From Malus domestica (Eukaryota; Streptophyta; Magnoliopsida; Rosales; Rosaceae), in assembly GCF_042453785.1 (NCBI RefSeq), contig NC_091675.1, positions 880,501 to 944,500 on the forward strand: DNA of 64,000 bases, read 5' to 3'. The notes below the pieces were generated by a model. It made no database searches. It saw only the letters and a program-made list of their open reading frames with translations, and had not been told where the DNA came from. Below are positions 1 to 12,416 of this stretch, one piece after another. Numbering within the stretch: the first letter of the stretch is position 1; each line of letters opens with the position of its first letter. The position numbers and the translations under genes were made by a program.

Positions 1-291
1 TGGCATGGAATATGCAATTTAATTAAGAACACCTTCTCTACCAAAAATTAAAAGAAGAGGCATCGTCTATTCGATTTATGAATAGCATGCTCTATATTAT
101 AATATATATATATAAAATAAATATCCAGGTAGGAATTAAGTAAACAGCTCATGTGATTCTTCTGGACGCAAGTTTCTCTTAATTCATCATATTAATTATA
201 TAGTTTTATATTAAGAAATGAAACATGAAAACGGAATACAGGGGAACTATGTCAACATCTAAAACTCGAGTCCACATTATAACTGAACGTG

Positions 292-295
<4 letters not shown>

Positions 296-339
<44 letters not shown>
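296..339. repeat. (AT)n microsatellite
   Basis: An uninterrupted run of about 22 TA units lies in AT-rich intergenic DNA. It is a simple sequence repeat with no coding context, and its length is likely to vary between individuals. Confidence 0.95.
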
Positions 340-340
<1 letters not shown>

Positions 341-342
<2 letters not shown>

Positions 343-3300
343 AAAAAGAAAAAAACGTTTCAAACAATTTGAATACGTGAATATTTATTTATATATGTTG
401 ATGTGGATTCTGGAGGGGGTGAAGGAAGGGTACGCTGAATGTACAACTGTAAATTGCTCATCTTGACTCCTTAATTTATGGTTGTCGCTTTCTTCTCTTC
501 CAGTCTGAGTCATTTGGAGTTTCAACATATTTATAGGGAGAGAAATTTGGTAATCCATAATTTGCTTAAACTAAATCTCTCTTTTGGCCTTGGATGTTGT
601 TGGTTTGAGCCTCCTCTCCTTGCGCCTATTATGCTTTGTTAGATGATACGTACTTATGAGACTTCGAGAACCGTTTAGCCTCGTTATTTCACACACACAC
701 AAAAATAAAAAAAATAATGATAATAAAAAGTAAAAAATTTGCAACCCAAAAAAGGTGGTAGTAGATGGTGCGGATACAACCGTCAACAAATGCAAGCTAA
801 ATTGTTCAGTTAAGATAGTGTGTTTGCTGCCTTGCACTCAAATTTAAAATTTTCGGTAAATTGGAATAGATTAAAATATCATTTTATATAAATAGATAAA
901 AAAGAAAAAAAAGTGGGGATACGAGTGGAAACTTTTGGATGCGGTGAGTATGGTGAGGGCAGAAGATGGGATGAGTCATTAGGGGGTTCCGTGCAACCGA
1001 ATGGGGAAGACAGTACAGATAGAAGTGCACTCAGGAGAGAAAGAGAATAATTGCTGCTTAATTAGCCAGCTAGAGCACGTACGTACGTGCAAAAATATGG
1101 AACACTCCATATTTTTGTATCCAACACACAAACCCACCATTAGCCACTCTTACAAACCCACCACTAGCCACTCTTACGTAACAAAAAGCATTAGCTAGTG
1201 TAATTAAATTATATATGCAAACGCACGCTCTAAAGTCAAAAACCAAAAGCACTTCTCTTCTTGTTTCAGCTTTTCTGAACCACACCATGCCATCATCTGG
1301 ACGGTGAACACAAACAAAGTTTCAAGAATCTAATTATAACCTCTAAATATCGATCAATAATCTGCACTATTTTCCATTGTTACAAGTCCATAATTAATAT
1401 AGTTAGATTCTTTCCCTTCTGATGTATAGATATATACCTGAAACAGAAGAGCAATGAATCGAGAGAGATTACGAGCAATCTATAAAGTCCAATGCCACAT
1501 GGGGGTTGATTTATCATCTAAATATATGTGGGGTAATACCAATCAGTCCATAGGCAGATGGCCAGCTATGTACGTATGTGATGATATATCATCATATAGT
1601 TGCTTATCTGCAAGACTGTAACCAACAAAACCACTACTTATCCTAATTATTATCATCATTGCTCATTCCCAAGTAAATCAACAGAAAGAGATAAGCCATG
1701 ATACCCATATGCCTCGGACCCCCATGCCTATTGCCTTCAATCATCGATTCTTTCCGTTTTTTGTTACTTAGATCAAACCAGGAAAACTAAAATTCTTATA
1801 TGCTGTAGTGGATGATATGCAACGGAGCAATGCAGGGTATGTGCGCTTAAGAATTCAACGCGCAATGATATAACGATAAAAAATTTGGTGTATACTGTAT
1901 TTCGGTGCACAATAAAAAGAACCCTAAATTCATAATTGAGCTTTCGTGGAGATATCTTTTATGTGATTGTGCTATATCGATGATATTATATCTTGAGTTA
2001 CACTCAAGTTTCTGGCCACGACAAGAGTACTGACCTTGGGACACATATTTGTAAGAATAATACATGCATTCCCTCCTTGAAGGAAGAGTTCATAATCCCA
2101 CATATAACCAAAAGAGGTCGTGTTCGCCCCGAGAGAAGGTAATCGTGCGGCACACTCTGTGGTGTCTTTCGTTTTTAAGAATGGTGGCAAATACTCTTAG
2201 GATTGTATTGGCTCAGAATTTTTGTTCAATATTCTTGCTGAGAAGGTAAATGTATCCATTCGTATCTAATAAAATCTCTTTGGGAGAAAAAAAAAAAACT
2301 AAAAGAGGTCGAAAGTCTAAAGTATGATCTTCCACTAAACTAAAAGCTTACATTAAAAATACAAAATTCCTAGCTGTCTTAATTTGGACCTCGACTCTTC
2401 CAACTGCCTTAGCATATATTCTCCCTTTCTAGAGAATAGGGTCTCATAGACTCATAAATTAATTGGAATTAAGTAAACTTGTACTTCTAGACTTCTAGTA
2501 AGAGATTAGATACCTCATTCCGTATTAGGGTGTAGCTAATGTGTATAGTGATGGACAAATTATAGTGGTTGAGAGGTTGGCACAATTAGTACTCAAAGCT
2601 CTAATCATTCCTCAGCAGTTTACTAATTATCTATTTTTTAAAATTAGGACAAATCGTTAAAAATGATTGGGATGTTTTAACAATAAGATTTGGTGGTTAA
2701 TGGTTAGTTATTACCTATAAAACATGATCAACTCAACCTATCTGATGATCACTTTAAATATGTAAGATTTATTTTGTGTTCGTAATCTTCTAGCTAGGTA
2801 TGTGCAGGCTGGTACAGATAAAAAGACATTTCATTTACAAATTAGAATAGAATATAATTTAAGTAATAATAATCGTTTATCCGCTTCTAATACGGAAGAA
2901 AGATAAAAAGAGGTACGAAAATGCCAGCTGCGGGTCAGAAAATGAAACACAAAGATTCTAATTAAATCCAGCAGTAATGTAATCGTGTAAGTGCTTTTGT
3001 TTTCACATGGTGCAAGTATACACTGTAAAGGAGAAGGGAGGGTCTATAGCTAGCAAGCAGCCAAAGGTCAATGGGGGAAGAAGAAGAAGAAGGGAAGCAT
3101 GTTAGGAACTTAGGATGCCGGATTACATCGGAAAAGACTTTGTCACGACCCGTCGTGTATTTTTCTCTCATTTTACAGACACACAGCGGCGCACATGCAA
3201 CTCGGAATCATTTCCACCTACCTGAAAACCGCATCTTCTCCCACCCCTCTTGTCTTTCTCTCTTCCATTTAATTACATTACTTGCCTATTCTAATTAAAT

Positions 3301-4514
3301 ATTTTATGGAATATAAACAATTATATGTTTTTAATTTTTCATCGATGAATATAATACTAGAAAAGAGAGGATGAAACTACTATGGGCTGTTATTGATAGA
3401 AGCCCCATACCCTCCACACGATTTGATTATGATTCCACCTAAATAAATATATAGGATGGTGCTATCTACACACTCATTTTTATCTTTCATACATATCTCT
3501 TAATTTTTGACCGTCTTATCAAATAAATTGAAGATGATCGATGAACAAAAAATTAACAAAGATGTGTTGCATTATTCTAAATATATTTATACTATATAGT
3601 AGAACAGTTCATCCTTCTGCTCTAGTATAATAAAAACATAATAGGTTATCACTCATATATCACAGGTATATCACTTCATTTTACTCATTAGTCATGGGCC
3701 AAAAATCTTAAGTATAACTAGTTAACAGTATTTCTTCTTATTTGTAAATGATAAGTTCGATGTCAATTTGTTATAGTTAACTAATTATGTGTTTTAGCAA
3801 AATCTTTTTAATGTAAATATATTCTTCTATTTTTTAGTGTAAAAATAACTTAAACTTTAGACAGGTGATATACGACCAATATATAAAGGATATAAGTGAT
3901 AATAATCTATCTCGTTTTTTGTACAGTTGTAGGGTACCCTTAAGAGAGGGTCCTTTGAATTAATATTATATGAGGTGCCTGCCCATACGTGAAGCTGCAA
4001 ATAAATGGCAATCATAAGTACATAGTGCAAATGGAATGTCCTTTAAAACCCCCGCATCCCAATGAAAATAATTGACAAACGTAACCATAGTTGTCGATCC
4101 TTTTTAATATACCAAGTCCAAATGACTAGGTATAATGCAATCTGTTTAATTAGCTGTACCATACAATCAATTCATTGAATTGGGACACGACCTCAATACA
4201 ACTCCACAAACAATCCTAACATATGATGTGCTCTTCATACCGGCAATCACGCGAGAGAGACTTGCACGAACCCACAACAGACTGTATAATGTGCATTTAT
4301 ACATGTAACTATCTCAAACTAAGTTGTACTAGTAATTGAACACTTAGATTAAAAAAATTAATTTAACATGTAACTGTTAACCGTCACAAGTAAACATGAA
4401 AGCAGCGCCAATTATTACAACGAAGTAAGTGTTTTTACAATTTATTTTAAATATTTAATTATATTACATTTAATTTAAGTTGTAGTTTTTAAATTTAAAT
4501 AATAAATTATGTTT
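341..4514. other. AT-rich intergenic DNA, no gene recognised
   Basis: No reading frame in this stretch resembles a known protein or has a convincing intron and exon structure; those present are short and overlap in several frames. A decayed SINE-like stretch may lie near 3711-3850, because it shares a tRNA-like head with the SINE copies further right. I saw no tRNA or other RNA gene. Confidence 0.6.
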
Positions 4515-4608
4515 GGTCCTATGACTCTTTGACCCTCGGTTGGAGATGGTTTTTTGTGACAGGGCTAAAATGAGCCCTATGGCCCTTTGGCCTTCGGTTA
4601 GAGATGGT
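4515..4608 (+). repeat. Diverged 36-bp direct repeat
   Basis: Two related 36-bp copies at 4515-4550 and 4573-4608 share the form CTTTG-CC-TCGGTT-GAGATGGT. They look like the end of a small non-autonomous transposon with internal duplication. No protein is encoded. Confidence 0.5.
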
Positions 4609-5597
4609 AAGAATTATAGTCATGCACTGTTCATTGAAATTAATGCAAAAAACAAAAACAAGCTGCAGAACTGATGAAGGAACTTTGTATACCAATAAGA
4701 AGGCACATGTTATGCTGCAAGTGAATAATATCAGAAGTTTTTCGTTAAAGTTCTCTATATATTTACTGATTCTTCAGATACATAATTTGGGATACCGTCT
4801 CTCATCCAAAGTTCCAAACTACATGGGCCTGTTTGGTCTACTGCTCCCGTTCCATAGAGATCTGACGACTAATACGAAAAAAATAAGAACTACCCTAAAA
4901 ATTCGTCGTATTCTTCAAAACTTCGTAAATGTCATACAATAATGACCATGTAAGTGACAATCACGATCGAAAATGGTTTCCATCAGCTGTGCCGGGCTCC
5001 TGCACAACTGCTTCCGCCTCACTTTCGCACCGCTTTGTTGTACTCCTACAAATTCCTTTAACAATTCATGCAGAAAACAAATTTTCTTTTCTTTTCTTTT
5101 CTTTAACAGGTTCTACATATTTAGATACAAACTTTTCAAATTCTATATGTCCAAGGCGAGTGAAACCTGTCTGCAAGTGAAACATCTTCCGTTCTTCATT
5201 AAACTAAAGAAACTAATAGGAATTGCAGGCCACCTTTTGACCAAAAGCCTTATCATGGTTCCAAATTTTATCACATTACGCTTATGAGCTCTGCAGATAA
5301 ACACCCCACTCGCTATGTTTCTACGAGAATGCCGCCGTATCACAATGAGAACGTGAACTACTAGGGGCAATGTTAAAATATGACACCGAAACACAATGGT
5401 TAACAAAAGGCCGTATACGCAAATTCATCGCGAATTTCATTGTCTGCTAGAACAGCAGATGAAAAGCCAAAGACAACAAGACGAATTCAACCTTCTCCAA
5501 CTTTCACTACCTTACCTTCTAAAGCAACAGCACATTACAAAATAAATAACAAGACAGTGCGGCTAACTTGAAAACTTAAAGAAGAGCCAAGGGAGAA
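4609..5597. other. Intergenic DNA, no gene recognised
   Basis: Three short overlapping frames occupy 4604-5406 on both strands, but none has a recognisable domain or supporting gene structure. Confidence 0.5.
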
Positions 5598-5705
5598 TTA
5601 CTTATAACGCAAGGAAGAACTGAGCCTTCGTTGGATGGGGATTGTGACTAATCGAGGGATGTAATACGTTACGATGTTAGTATCTGGAACCTCCAAAGCC
5701 TCCAT
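5598..5705 (-). CDS. Possible 35-residue small ORF behind a telo-box-like leader
   Basis: On the minus strand an ATG at 5705 opens a 35-codon frame beginning MEALEVPDTN and ending SSLRYK before a TAA. About 30 bases upstream on the same strand lies AAACCCTAG, a telo-box typical of plant housekeeping promoters and leaders. The last codons also overlap a plausible splice donor (AA|GTAATT), so this could be the first exon of a decayed or larger gene. I do not recognise the protein, and a chance ORF in an old promoter remnant is equally possible. Confidence 0.2.
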   Translation of the reverse strand: MEALEVPDTNIVTYYIPRLVTIPIQRRLSSSLRYK

Positions 5706-6058
5706 TTCCCCGCCCAAATCAACCGGAGCTAGGGTTTTACGGCGGCGGAGCCGACTTAAATGTTAGAACACTCTGCCATATGCATTTTGCTCAAGAAAAA
5801 AAAAAAAAAAAAAACTGCTATACGCATATTTCGGTCCGATTAATGTTGCGCGGGATTTTTATCCGTCATGGGCTAAAGTCTCGCCCGGCCCAGATTTGCT
5901 TTTTGGTCTGACCAGCCCAAATTCCATGTCTGATAAAAATAAAATGATTTTATTTTTCATAACTGCTTGAAATGATTTCTATAAATAATGTCCGTAGAAA
6001 AAGAATAACAGAGTGGTCCTTTAGATTCTTTTACGTCACAGAGAAAGGTAATTTTATA

Positions 6059-6554
6059 GAGTAAACTGCCGATTTGCCCCCTGAACTATCACCCAACTTT
6101 CAATTTGCCCCTTGAACTTTTTAATTAGAAAATTAAGGGCTTAAACTAATTTTTTTGGCCAATTTCCCCCTACCGTTAGTTTTTCATAAATTTCATCCAA
6201 ATTAACGTTAACTCTTATCATGTGCAAACCACGTAACTCTCATTTGTGGACAAAAGCGTCATTTCACTAGACCTTCAGACAGAAAAGCTATAGAATCACA
6301 CATATTTGCATATGTTTATATTTTAGAAATCTAAGGTTTTCAATTATTTTAAAGAATAAAGTGACCGAACTACCCACACATGTTGTGCATATGCTTCAAT
6401 TTAACAGAAATTTGGATGGAATGAATGAAAAATTAACAGTAGGGGGCAAATTGGCCAAAAAAATTAGTTTAAGTCCTTAATTTTCCAATTAAAAAGTTCA
6501 GGGGGCAAATCAAAAGTTGGGTGATAGTTTAGGGGGCAAATCGGCAGTTTACTC
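6059..6554. mobile_element. 496-bp MITE, Mutator-type, with long terminal inverted repeats
   Basis: The ends start GAGTAAACTGCCGATTTGCC and end with its inverse. The inverted arms run about 145 bp each and differ at only a handful of positions. The element is flanked by a perfect 10-bp direct repeat, TAATTTTATA (6049-6058 and 6555-6564). The 9-10 bp target duplication and long arms point to a non-autonomous Mutator-like element. There is no coding capacity. Confidence 0.88.
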
Positions 6555-6664
6555 TAATTTTATATGGGGGCCCATATTCAAAAATCTTTTTCACCTTAAT
6601 CGATATTTTACGGAAAGTCCAACTACTTTAATGGACTGATAATATTAGTTTCGAGCAATATTCT

Positions 6665-6832
6665 GATTTAATTTGAGAATTTTAACGAAAATTTTTTGTT
6701 ACTGTTTATTTTAACAAAAAATTATATTTTTATACTAAAAAAAATCAATCATTGTACTATTTACTTTACTCTTTATTTTGTCTTTATAGTTAAAATTCAA
6801 AATTTTCAAACCATTTTCATTAGTTTTTCTTT
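6665..6832 (+). repeat. Dispersed ~160-bp apple-type repeat, copy A
   Basis: The pattern is TTTAACGAAAA, then a TACTGTT-ATTTTAAC block, then TATTTTGTCTTTATAGTTAAAA, and finally CATTAGTTTTTCTTT. Copies of the same order occur at 8728-8887, 59477-59632 and, inverted, 46303-46452. I recall this sequence as very common in apple and pear. The copies are AT-rich and non-coding. Confidence 0.75.
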
Positions 6833-7698
6833 TGAATAATCGATTTTGAATTTTCCAAAATTATATGTAAAACAAGGAAAAGAGAGCAATCAGTAAAGTG
6901 TGGTACCGCTTGCAATATAAAGGCCCTTTTCTATCATCTTCCATTGAAAAAAGCCCTTAAAAGGCAAAAGCTGCCTGGATCATCGGCCCACCTACCCAAA
7001 AGTACCCAAGAGAGGACAATATGACTGGATCACCAATATTGACAAAATAGCAATATTAGCATATAAAAATCGAGAATGATTTCCATAAAACATGTTCATC
7101 ATCACTATAGCGTTTCAGTTTAACGTACAATAACTTCCGTATTTTTCTTTACATTATATTGCATTATCGAACATAAAATTATATTAATAACGAACACGTT
7201 TCTTATAAGTTGTTATTTCGAAAAGAAAAAAAAAATTGTGTGACAAGACGAAAAATGGAGCTCCCTCCGTCTGAGTGCGGTCATAATATTTCAGAGCAAC
7301 TGTCCCCTTGCATCCATACACCCTACTCTTCTTGCATGTTCCCCTCATACCACGCCTCATTCTTTTTCACGATTCCTCAAGTGTGGACCCCAACCTCGTC
7401 AGTCCCACCACATCATATATATACATTTGGTCGTATTCTCTTTATTAATTTTTATGGCTAATTATGGTTTTCATTCTTAAGCATGCTTGGTACGGTTTTA
7501 TTTATGGTGTTAATGGAAAGCTTAATTATGTAACGATCTCAATCATTTGTTTGTTCTCTAAAGTTCCCACACTCACCCGACCCATCTTGTAATTTTAGTA
7601 TTTTCGTTGGATGACACTAATATCAATTTCTTTGATTTATGCATATAATGTATATTAAGTTGTTGAAATTAATCATGATTATCATTTATAATCCTTTG
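6833..7698. other. Intergenic DNA, nothing recognised
   Basis: AT-rich DNA with an 83-codon frame at 7210-7461 that resembles nothing I know. No RNA gene or repeat stands out. Confidence 0.5.
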
Positions 7699-7878
7699 CT
7701 CTTCGTTTTTTTCGTTAGGGCGGAGTGCTAAAGATAATCATCCATGAGAAGCACATTCGTCTTCAAGTAGGTATGAAGATGACAAAAACTCTTCGTTTTT
7801 TTCGTTAGGGCGGAGTGCTAAAGATAATCATCCATGAGAAGCACATTCGTCTTCAAGTAGGTATGAAGATGACAAAAA
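7699..7878 (+). repeat. Exact 90-bp tandem duplication
   Basis: The 90-bp unit at 7699-7788 is repeated without any difference I can see at 7789-7878. It begins CTCTTCGTTTTTTTCGTTAG. Perfect identity means it is very recent or an assembly artefact. Confidence 0.95.
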
Positions 7879-8727
7879 CTTATGTAGACGATTTAAGACT
7901 ATGACAAAAACATGACATCTCATGTATTTTAGTTCTATCTGATGTAACGAAACTAAAATTTTCTATTATAATTTGATTAAATGATTGTTTAGAGCGGTGG
8001 GTTCCACATTAGAATGTCAATGACATCTACATCTCCACCAGCCCCATTGGATATATGTTGTGCAGTGTTGTAGATAGGGCCACATTTGCAAGATTAATCA
8101 CTTGAGAATGAAGTGGGTGACACCATTAAAAAGCAGATATGGTATCAAGTGGATTTAGGCAGTATAATTAACGATGAAACACTAATCCTTATATAATTAG
8201 TGAGAGATTATCTTTATATTTCTCTATGATGCACAAGCAAAAAGGACCACATCAGAATCACAGAATGCCATCAAGGTTATCTGAGCTGCATGTCCGACAC
8301 GTGTCGTCTATCGAGCGGTCGTTGGAATATACAATCGTTGAGCGTAGCTAAGTTAAACTAGGAATTAAGTGCTGGATTAATCTCAGAATTCGGCTAGTTT
8401 CAGTTCCAAGGTTGTTGAGCAGAGTCAAGAGGGCCCCGCCCTTTTACTGTAGCTCGATCTCAGCGTCAAATATGAACCGTACGATCATGGTTGTCTTCAT
8501 GATGGACAGAATATTAAAATTAAAAAAAATCACCGAATGGTCAAAATTCCGCAAAGCAATCTTACGGAAACGATGTCGTATTCGCCTTAGCCGTAATCCA
8601 CCAACCCACCAAACTAGGTGCTTCTATTGTTTTAGTAAGTGAGGTGGGGCCATGCCTCCATGGATAATGTTGATCGGGTCGGGTTTCATGGGGGTAAAAA
8701 GTACTTATCCTAAAAAACAATTATAAC
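7879..8727. other. Intergenic DNA, nothing recognised
   Basis: There is no recognisable coding potential. A G-box-like ACACGTGTC lies near 8297. The 76-codon frame at 8412-8642 looks like chance. Confidence 0.5.
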
Positions 8728-8887
8728 AATGAAACTTTAACGAAAATTTTTCGATATTGTTAATTTTAACGAAAAATTACATTTTTACATTAAAAAATCA
8801 ATAATAGTACTATTTACTTTACCCATTATTTTATCTTTATCGTTAAAACTTAAAATTTTGAAGTCATTTTTATTAATTTTTCTTTCT
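8728..8887 (+). repeat. Dispersed ~160-bp apple-type repeat, copy B
   Basis: Same order of blocks as copy A, starting GAAACTTTAACGAAAATTTT and ending in ATTAATTTTTCTTT. The two copies differ at many positions, so they are independent insertions rather than a local duplication. Confidence 0.75.
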
Positions 8888-9721
8888 AACAAAGCATTTA
8901 TGTTAGGATCAGTATTGTTATAAACTATGTTGAAATTTCAACCAAACATTCCAAGTGTTTTCCTTTTTAAAATAGTTTTAAGAAAATACATCATTACAAA
9001 AAAATGTATTTAAAATTATAAAAACGTTTTCAACCCATGAATCAATCTCAAATATATTCATTTTTTAGTGGGCTATCGGATCGTATTTGTCGTATGCCAC
9101 CATGCAAGTGCAAGGATAGGCCGGGAAACGTGGTTAATATGTAATCATGTGTGTGGCATGAGGAATATAATGTGGGAAAGCGTGACAACACCATTGACCT
9201 TTTGTTAGTGGAGCCTCCAATGTGCTTTAAAACCACCCCAAAAATGGTTGCCCAATTTCCATTTTAGAGTCCCACGTACAAAAAGATAAGTCATAAATGA
9301 TGCAGACCGACCTCTATTGCCAACAACTATTGCCAACAACTAGTTAGTGTGACAAAAAAAAAAAGCTGAATAAAAAACACTAGTAGAGTATTGTGTATCT
9401 TTTCGATTCTCGATAAAAACACTACTAAATCTCATTGAAATTACTAAAAAACAATATAAATAACCAAATTCAATAATTATTAAAGGTCCATGCAAATATA
9501 CCTGTAACTCATATTACATTGTGTTGAACTCATCTTCTTTCTTGGTTTAGATGAATTTCTATTGGTACGAGCTTTATTCGTTTTCTTTTTGACAAACTGG
9601 TCAATTTATTTAGTTGTTGGAAATATAATCTCGTATTTGGGCCCACTCTCTACTATCCTCACAAAATCCCACAAGTTTTTATTAATTTGGCCTTGTTTAT
9701 ATTAACGTGAAAACGTCTTAT

Positions 9722-9943
9722 GACTTGTTTGAATGTGTTTTTAAAATAATTGAAAGTTCTTTTAGATAAAATATTTTTTTGTTCCAAAAGCACTTGAAGT
9801 GTTTTATTCAACTTTTTACAAGAAGCACTTTAAGTGCTTTTCCATGATTTACTTGCATTTTTACTAAGGATTGTTAAAAAAACATTTTCATCCAAAGTGA
9901 TTTTAATCATTTTAAAAGCATATTTAAACGAGCTCTTAATTTG
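9722..9943. mobile_element. Small MITE, hAT-like
   Basis: The left end (CTTGTTTGAATGTGTTTTTA) and right end (TAAAAGCATATTTAAACGAG) are imperfect inverted copies. Between them, AAGCACTTGAAGTG and AAGCACTTTAAGTG form internal palindromes. This matches a MITE type I recall from Rosaceae. I could not fix the target duplication. Confidence 0.6.
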
Positions 9944-9959
9944 TCTATATTTGAATATT

Positions 9960-10850
9960 GGGTAAATTACATAGAAACCCCTCAGGTTTGAGGGTTTATT
10001 ACAATCTCATACAACATCTTTAAAACATTTCACTTTCATACCTCACGTATTATTTTATTTCAAAATAACACCTCCATTAGATTTTCCATCCAATGGTCTG
10101 TTAAATGCTGATGTGGCTGCCACGTGGCAAAAAAAATAATTTTTTCATACATTAACAATATTATAATATTAACTATATTTAAAAAAAAAAAAAAAAACAC
10201 CAGAAAAACCTGAACCCAGTCCCCTTCCTTCCCCCTCACCTATCTGTAAAAATCCCTTCCCCCAGAATAAGAAGAAACCAAACCCGTCCCCCGCCGCGAC
10301 CCACCAGCTCTTCCCCCCCTCCGACGACGCACCTGCGACGAAGCATCTGCTCCCCCTCCCCCCCCCCCCCCCGCGACGACGTAGTTGCGCACCTACTGTC
10401 CCCCCTTCCCCCCGGTGACGACCCACCTTTGACGATGAGCTCGCGACCCCCACGGGCGACTGTTGCAGGTATTTGGGTTGTGGGTTGTGGTTTTCAGGCA
10501 ATGGGTTGCAGGGGTTTCTAAGAAAATTAGTGAAAAAAAAGTAGATAAATGATTAAAGGTGGGGGCTTTGAGGTGGGAGAGGTGGAGGGGGATATGGGTT
10601 TTGGGGGAAGGAGACGCGTGGAGGCAGAGGGTGACGGGGAAAGAGGCGGGAGAGAGGTGGAATTCGAAGTTCAAACCCTAGAGAGGGAGAGGGAATGAGG
10701 GAATTGAAGAAAGGGTGACAGGGAGTGTGTTGGGGTTGGTGCGGAGGAAGAAGAAGAGTGGGAGAGATGGGTAAGGGGGTGGGGACGGACGGACGGGAAT
10801 GAAGAGACGGGTAAGGGGGTGGGGGTGAGATGTGGGGAAGGGGATCTGGG

Positions 10851-10882
<32 letters not shown>

Positions 10883-11138
10883 GGTTAAATAGGCTTAATA
10901 TTATAATATTGTTAATGTATAAAAAATTATTATTTTTGCCATGTGACAGCCACATCAGCACAAATATGGCAGATACGTCAGCATTTAATAAACCATTGGA
11001 TGGAAAATCTAACGGAGGTGTTGTTTTGAAATAAAATAGTACGTGAAGTATGAAAGTGAAATGTTTTAAAGACGTTGTATGAGATTGTAATAGACCTGAA
11101 ACCTGAGGGGTTTTTAATGTAATTTACTCAAAAGACTC
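9960..11138. mobile_element. Pack-MULE-like element with a GC-rich cargo
   Basis: Inverted arms of about 220 bp open GGGTAAATTACA on the left and close with its inverse at 11129. They share long matching blocks such as CCATCCAATGGT. A 9-bp repeat TTGAATATT lies at 9951-9959 and again at 11139-11147, nine bases beyond the right arm, so the right boundary is uncertain. The interior, about 10200-10850, is very GC-rich, unlike the surrounding AT-rich DNA. It is C-rich on the left half and G-rich on the right half, with poly-A and poly-T tracts inside each arm. Frames in it (such as 10169-10501 minus) are low-complexity Gly/Ser/Pro and unlikely to be genes. Captured host DNA is the simplest explanation (inference). 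Confidence 0.7.
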
Positions 11139-11147
11139 TTGAATATT

Positions 11148-11567
11148 TTCTTCACAATGCACTTTGCGCTTTCTAGAATAATAATGAATAAATCTTCCTC
11201 ACAAAAAAAAAAATTCAAACAAGAAGGATGTATATACATTTTAATTCATAGAGAATGTGTGTGAGAATTAAAGAATCATGTTTGAGTTTGAGCGTGTATT
11301 TAAAAATGGGGGGAGGATCCGGATCCGGATCCGGGCGGAATAAAAAAAGCCGCGAAGTGCAAACGAGATGTGTGAAACGCAGAAGCGGCGCCGCGACGGA
11401 CCAGACAGGTTTCTGACACGTGTCACTGGCATGAACGTGCGGCAGCCCCATTTGATTTTGTCGTGAACGGCACGCGTGGAGGATGAGTCAAAACCCCAGA
11501 CGCAAGAGCGAAAGCTTTCCAGTCTTAAAAGCAACTTTACTTACTTTCTCTCGTTTTTTTTCAAATG

Positions 11568-11602
<35 letters not shown>

Positions 11603-12416
11603 TAAAAGAAAAATAATAAAAATAAATAAATAAATAGAGACGTAAATACAAGAAGAGAGGGAGAGAGGTTGAAAAGCTTCGAAAGTGGGAGTGGCTTATA
11701 TGCGAAAAAGCACAAAAGCTGACGGGAAGAGAAGGGGACCCTGCAAATCCTTGTAATCCACGTGCTAAATTACGCTATATTTTGACATTCTTGGCTTTGC
11801 ATTGAACTCTTTCAAATTGTATATACGGTGACATAATAAAATATTCGTCTAGATAAGAACGTACTCGTTCTCTAAAAGTGGTGATCGACAAAAAAAACTT
11901 ATTAGTTATTGCTCATTGCATAACGTGACATTCTGAACTAATAATACAATATTATCTTCTAATCCTTACTTTTTTCGAAAACAAAAACTAACACACCCTC
12001 CCTGCGTACAAGAAGAGATTACTGTACTCAACCAGTAGTATACTGTTTTCGTGTTCACCTAGCCTTACTCTGCTTTTCCCCCATTTCTTTATTGCTCACA
12101 TTTCAACGAAAATGCCATAAAAATCATAAAAACAATACTACGATATTATTATTTTTGCAGCACAGTTTAAAGCTGCAACGGAATCACCCCTATACAGAAA
12201 AGTGTGTGCGTAGGATTGGAGCATGCATACACTCTTTCCAGTTTCAAAGCAAACGAAAGGAAAAACAAGAGAGAGGAGAGAGGGTGTAGAACTAGTGGGT
12301 TCATCGAAAGGTCGGTTTCTTTTGGAGGGTAAAAACAAGCACTCGATTAGGAGTGAGAGAAGGAGGAGAGAGATAGTAGGTGCTCTCAAAACTCAAGCTT
12401 TGGTCCGCGTGCTTGG
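11148..12416. other. Upstream region of the ARF5 gene
   Basis: This region holds a (TA)n tract at 11571-11596, GGATCCGGATCCGGATCC at about 11317-11334, a palindromic ACACGTGT at about 11417, a CACGTG near 11759 and a purine-rich stretch at 12260-12375. It is presumably promoter and leader of the gene starting at 12771. I could not locate the transcription start. Confidence 0.45.

Noticed and set aside
1-4514. Search for tRNA genes and miRNA-like foldbacks
   Set aside because: No pair of intact A- and B-boxes with a cloverleaf, and no convincing long foldback, was found by eye.
10169-10961. Gly/Ser/Pro-rich frames inside the Pack-MULE-like element
   Set aside because: Low-complexity products of a GC-skewed insert; several frames are open on the same strand, as expected by chance.
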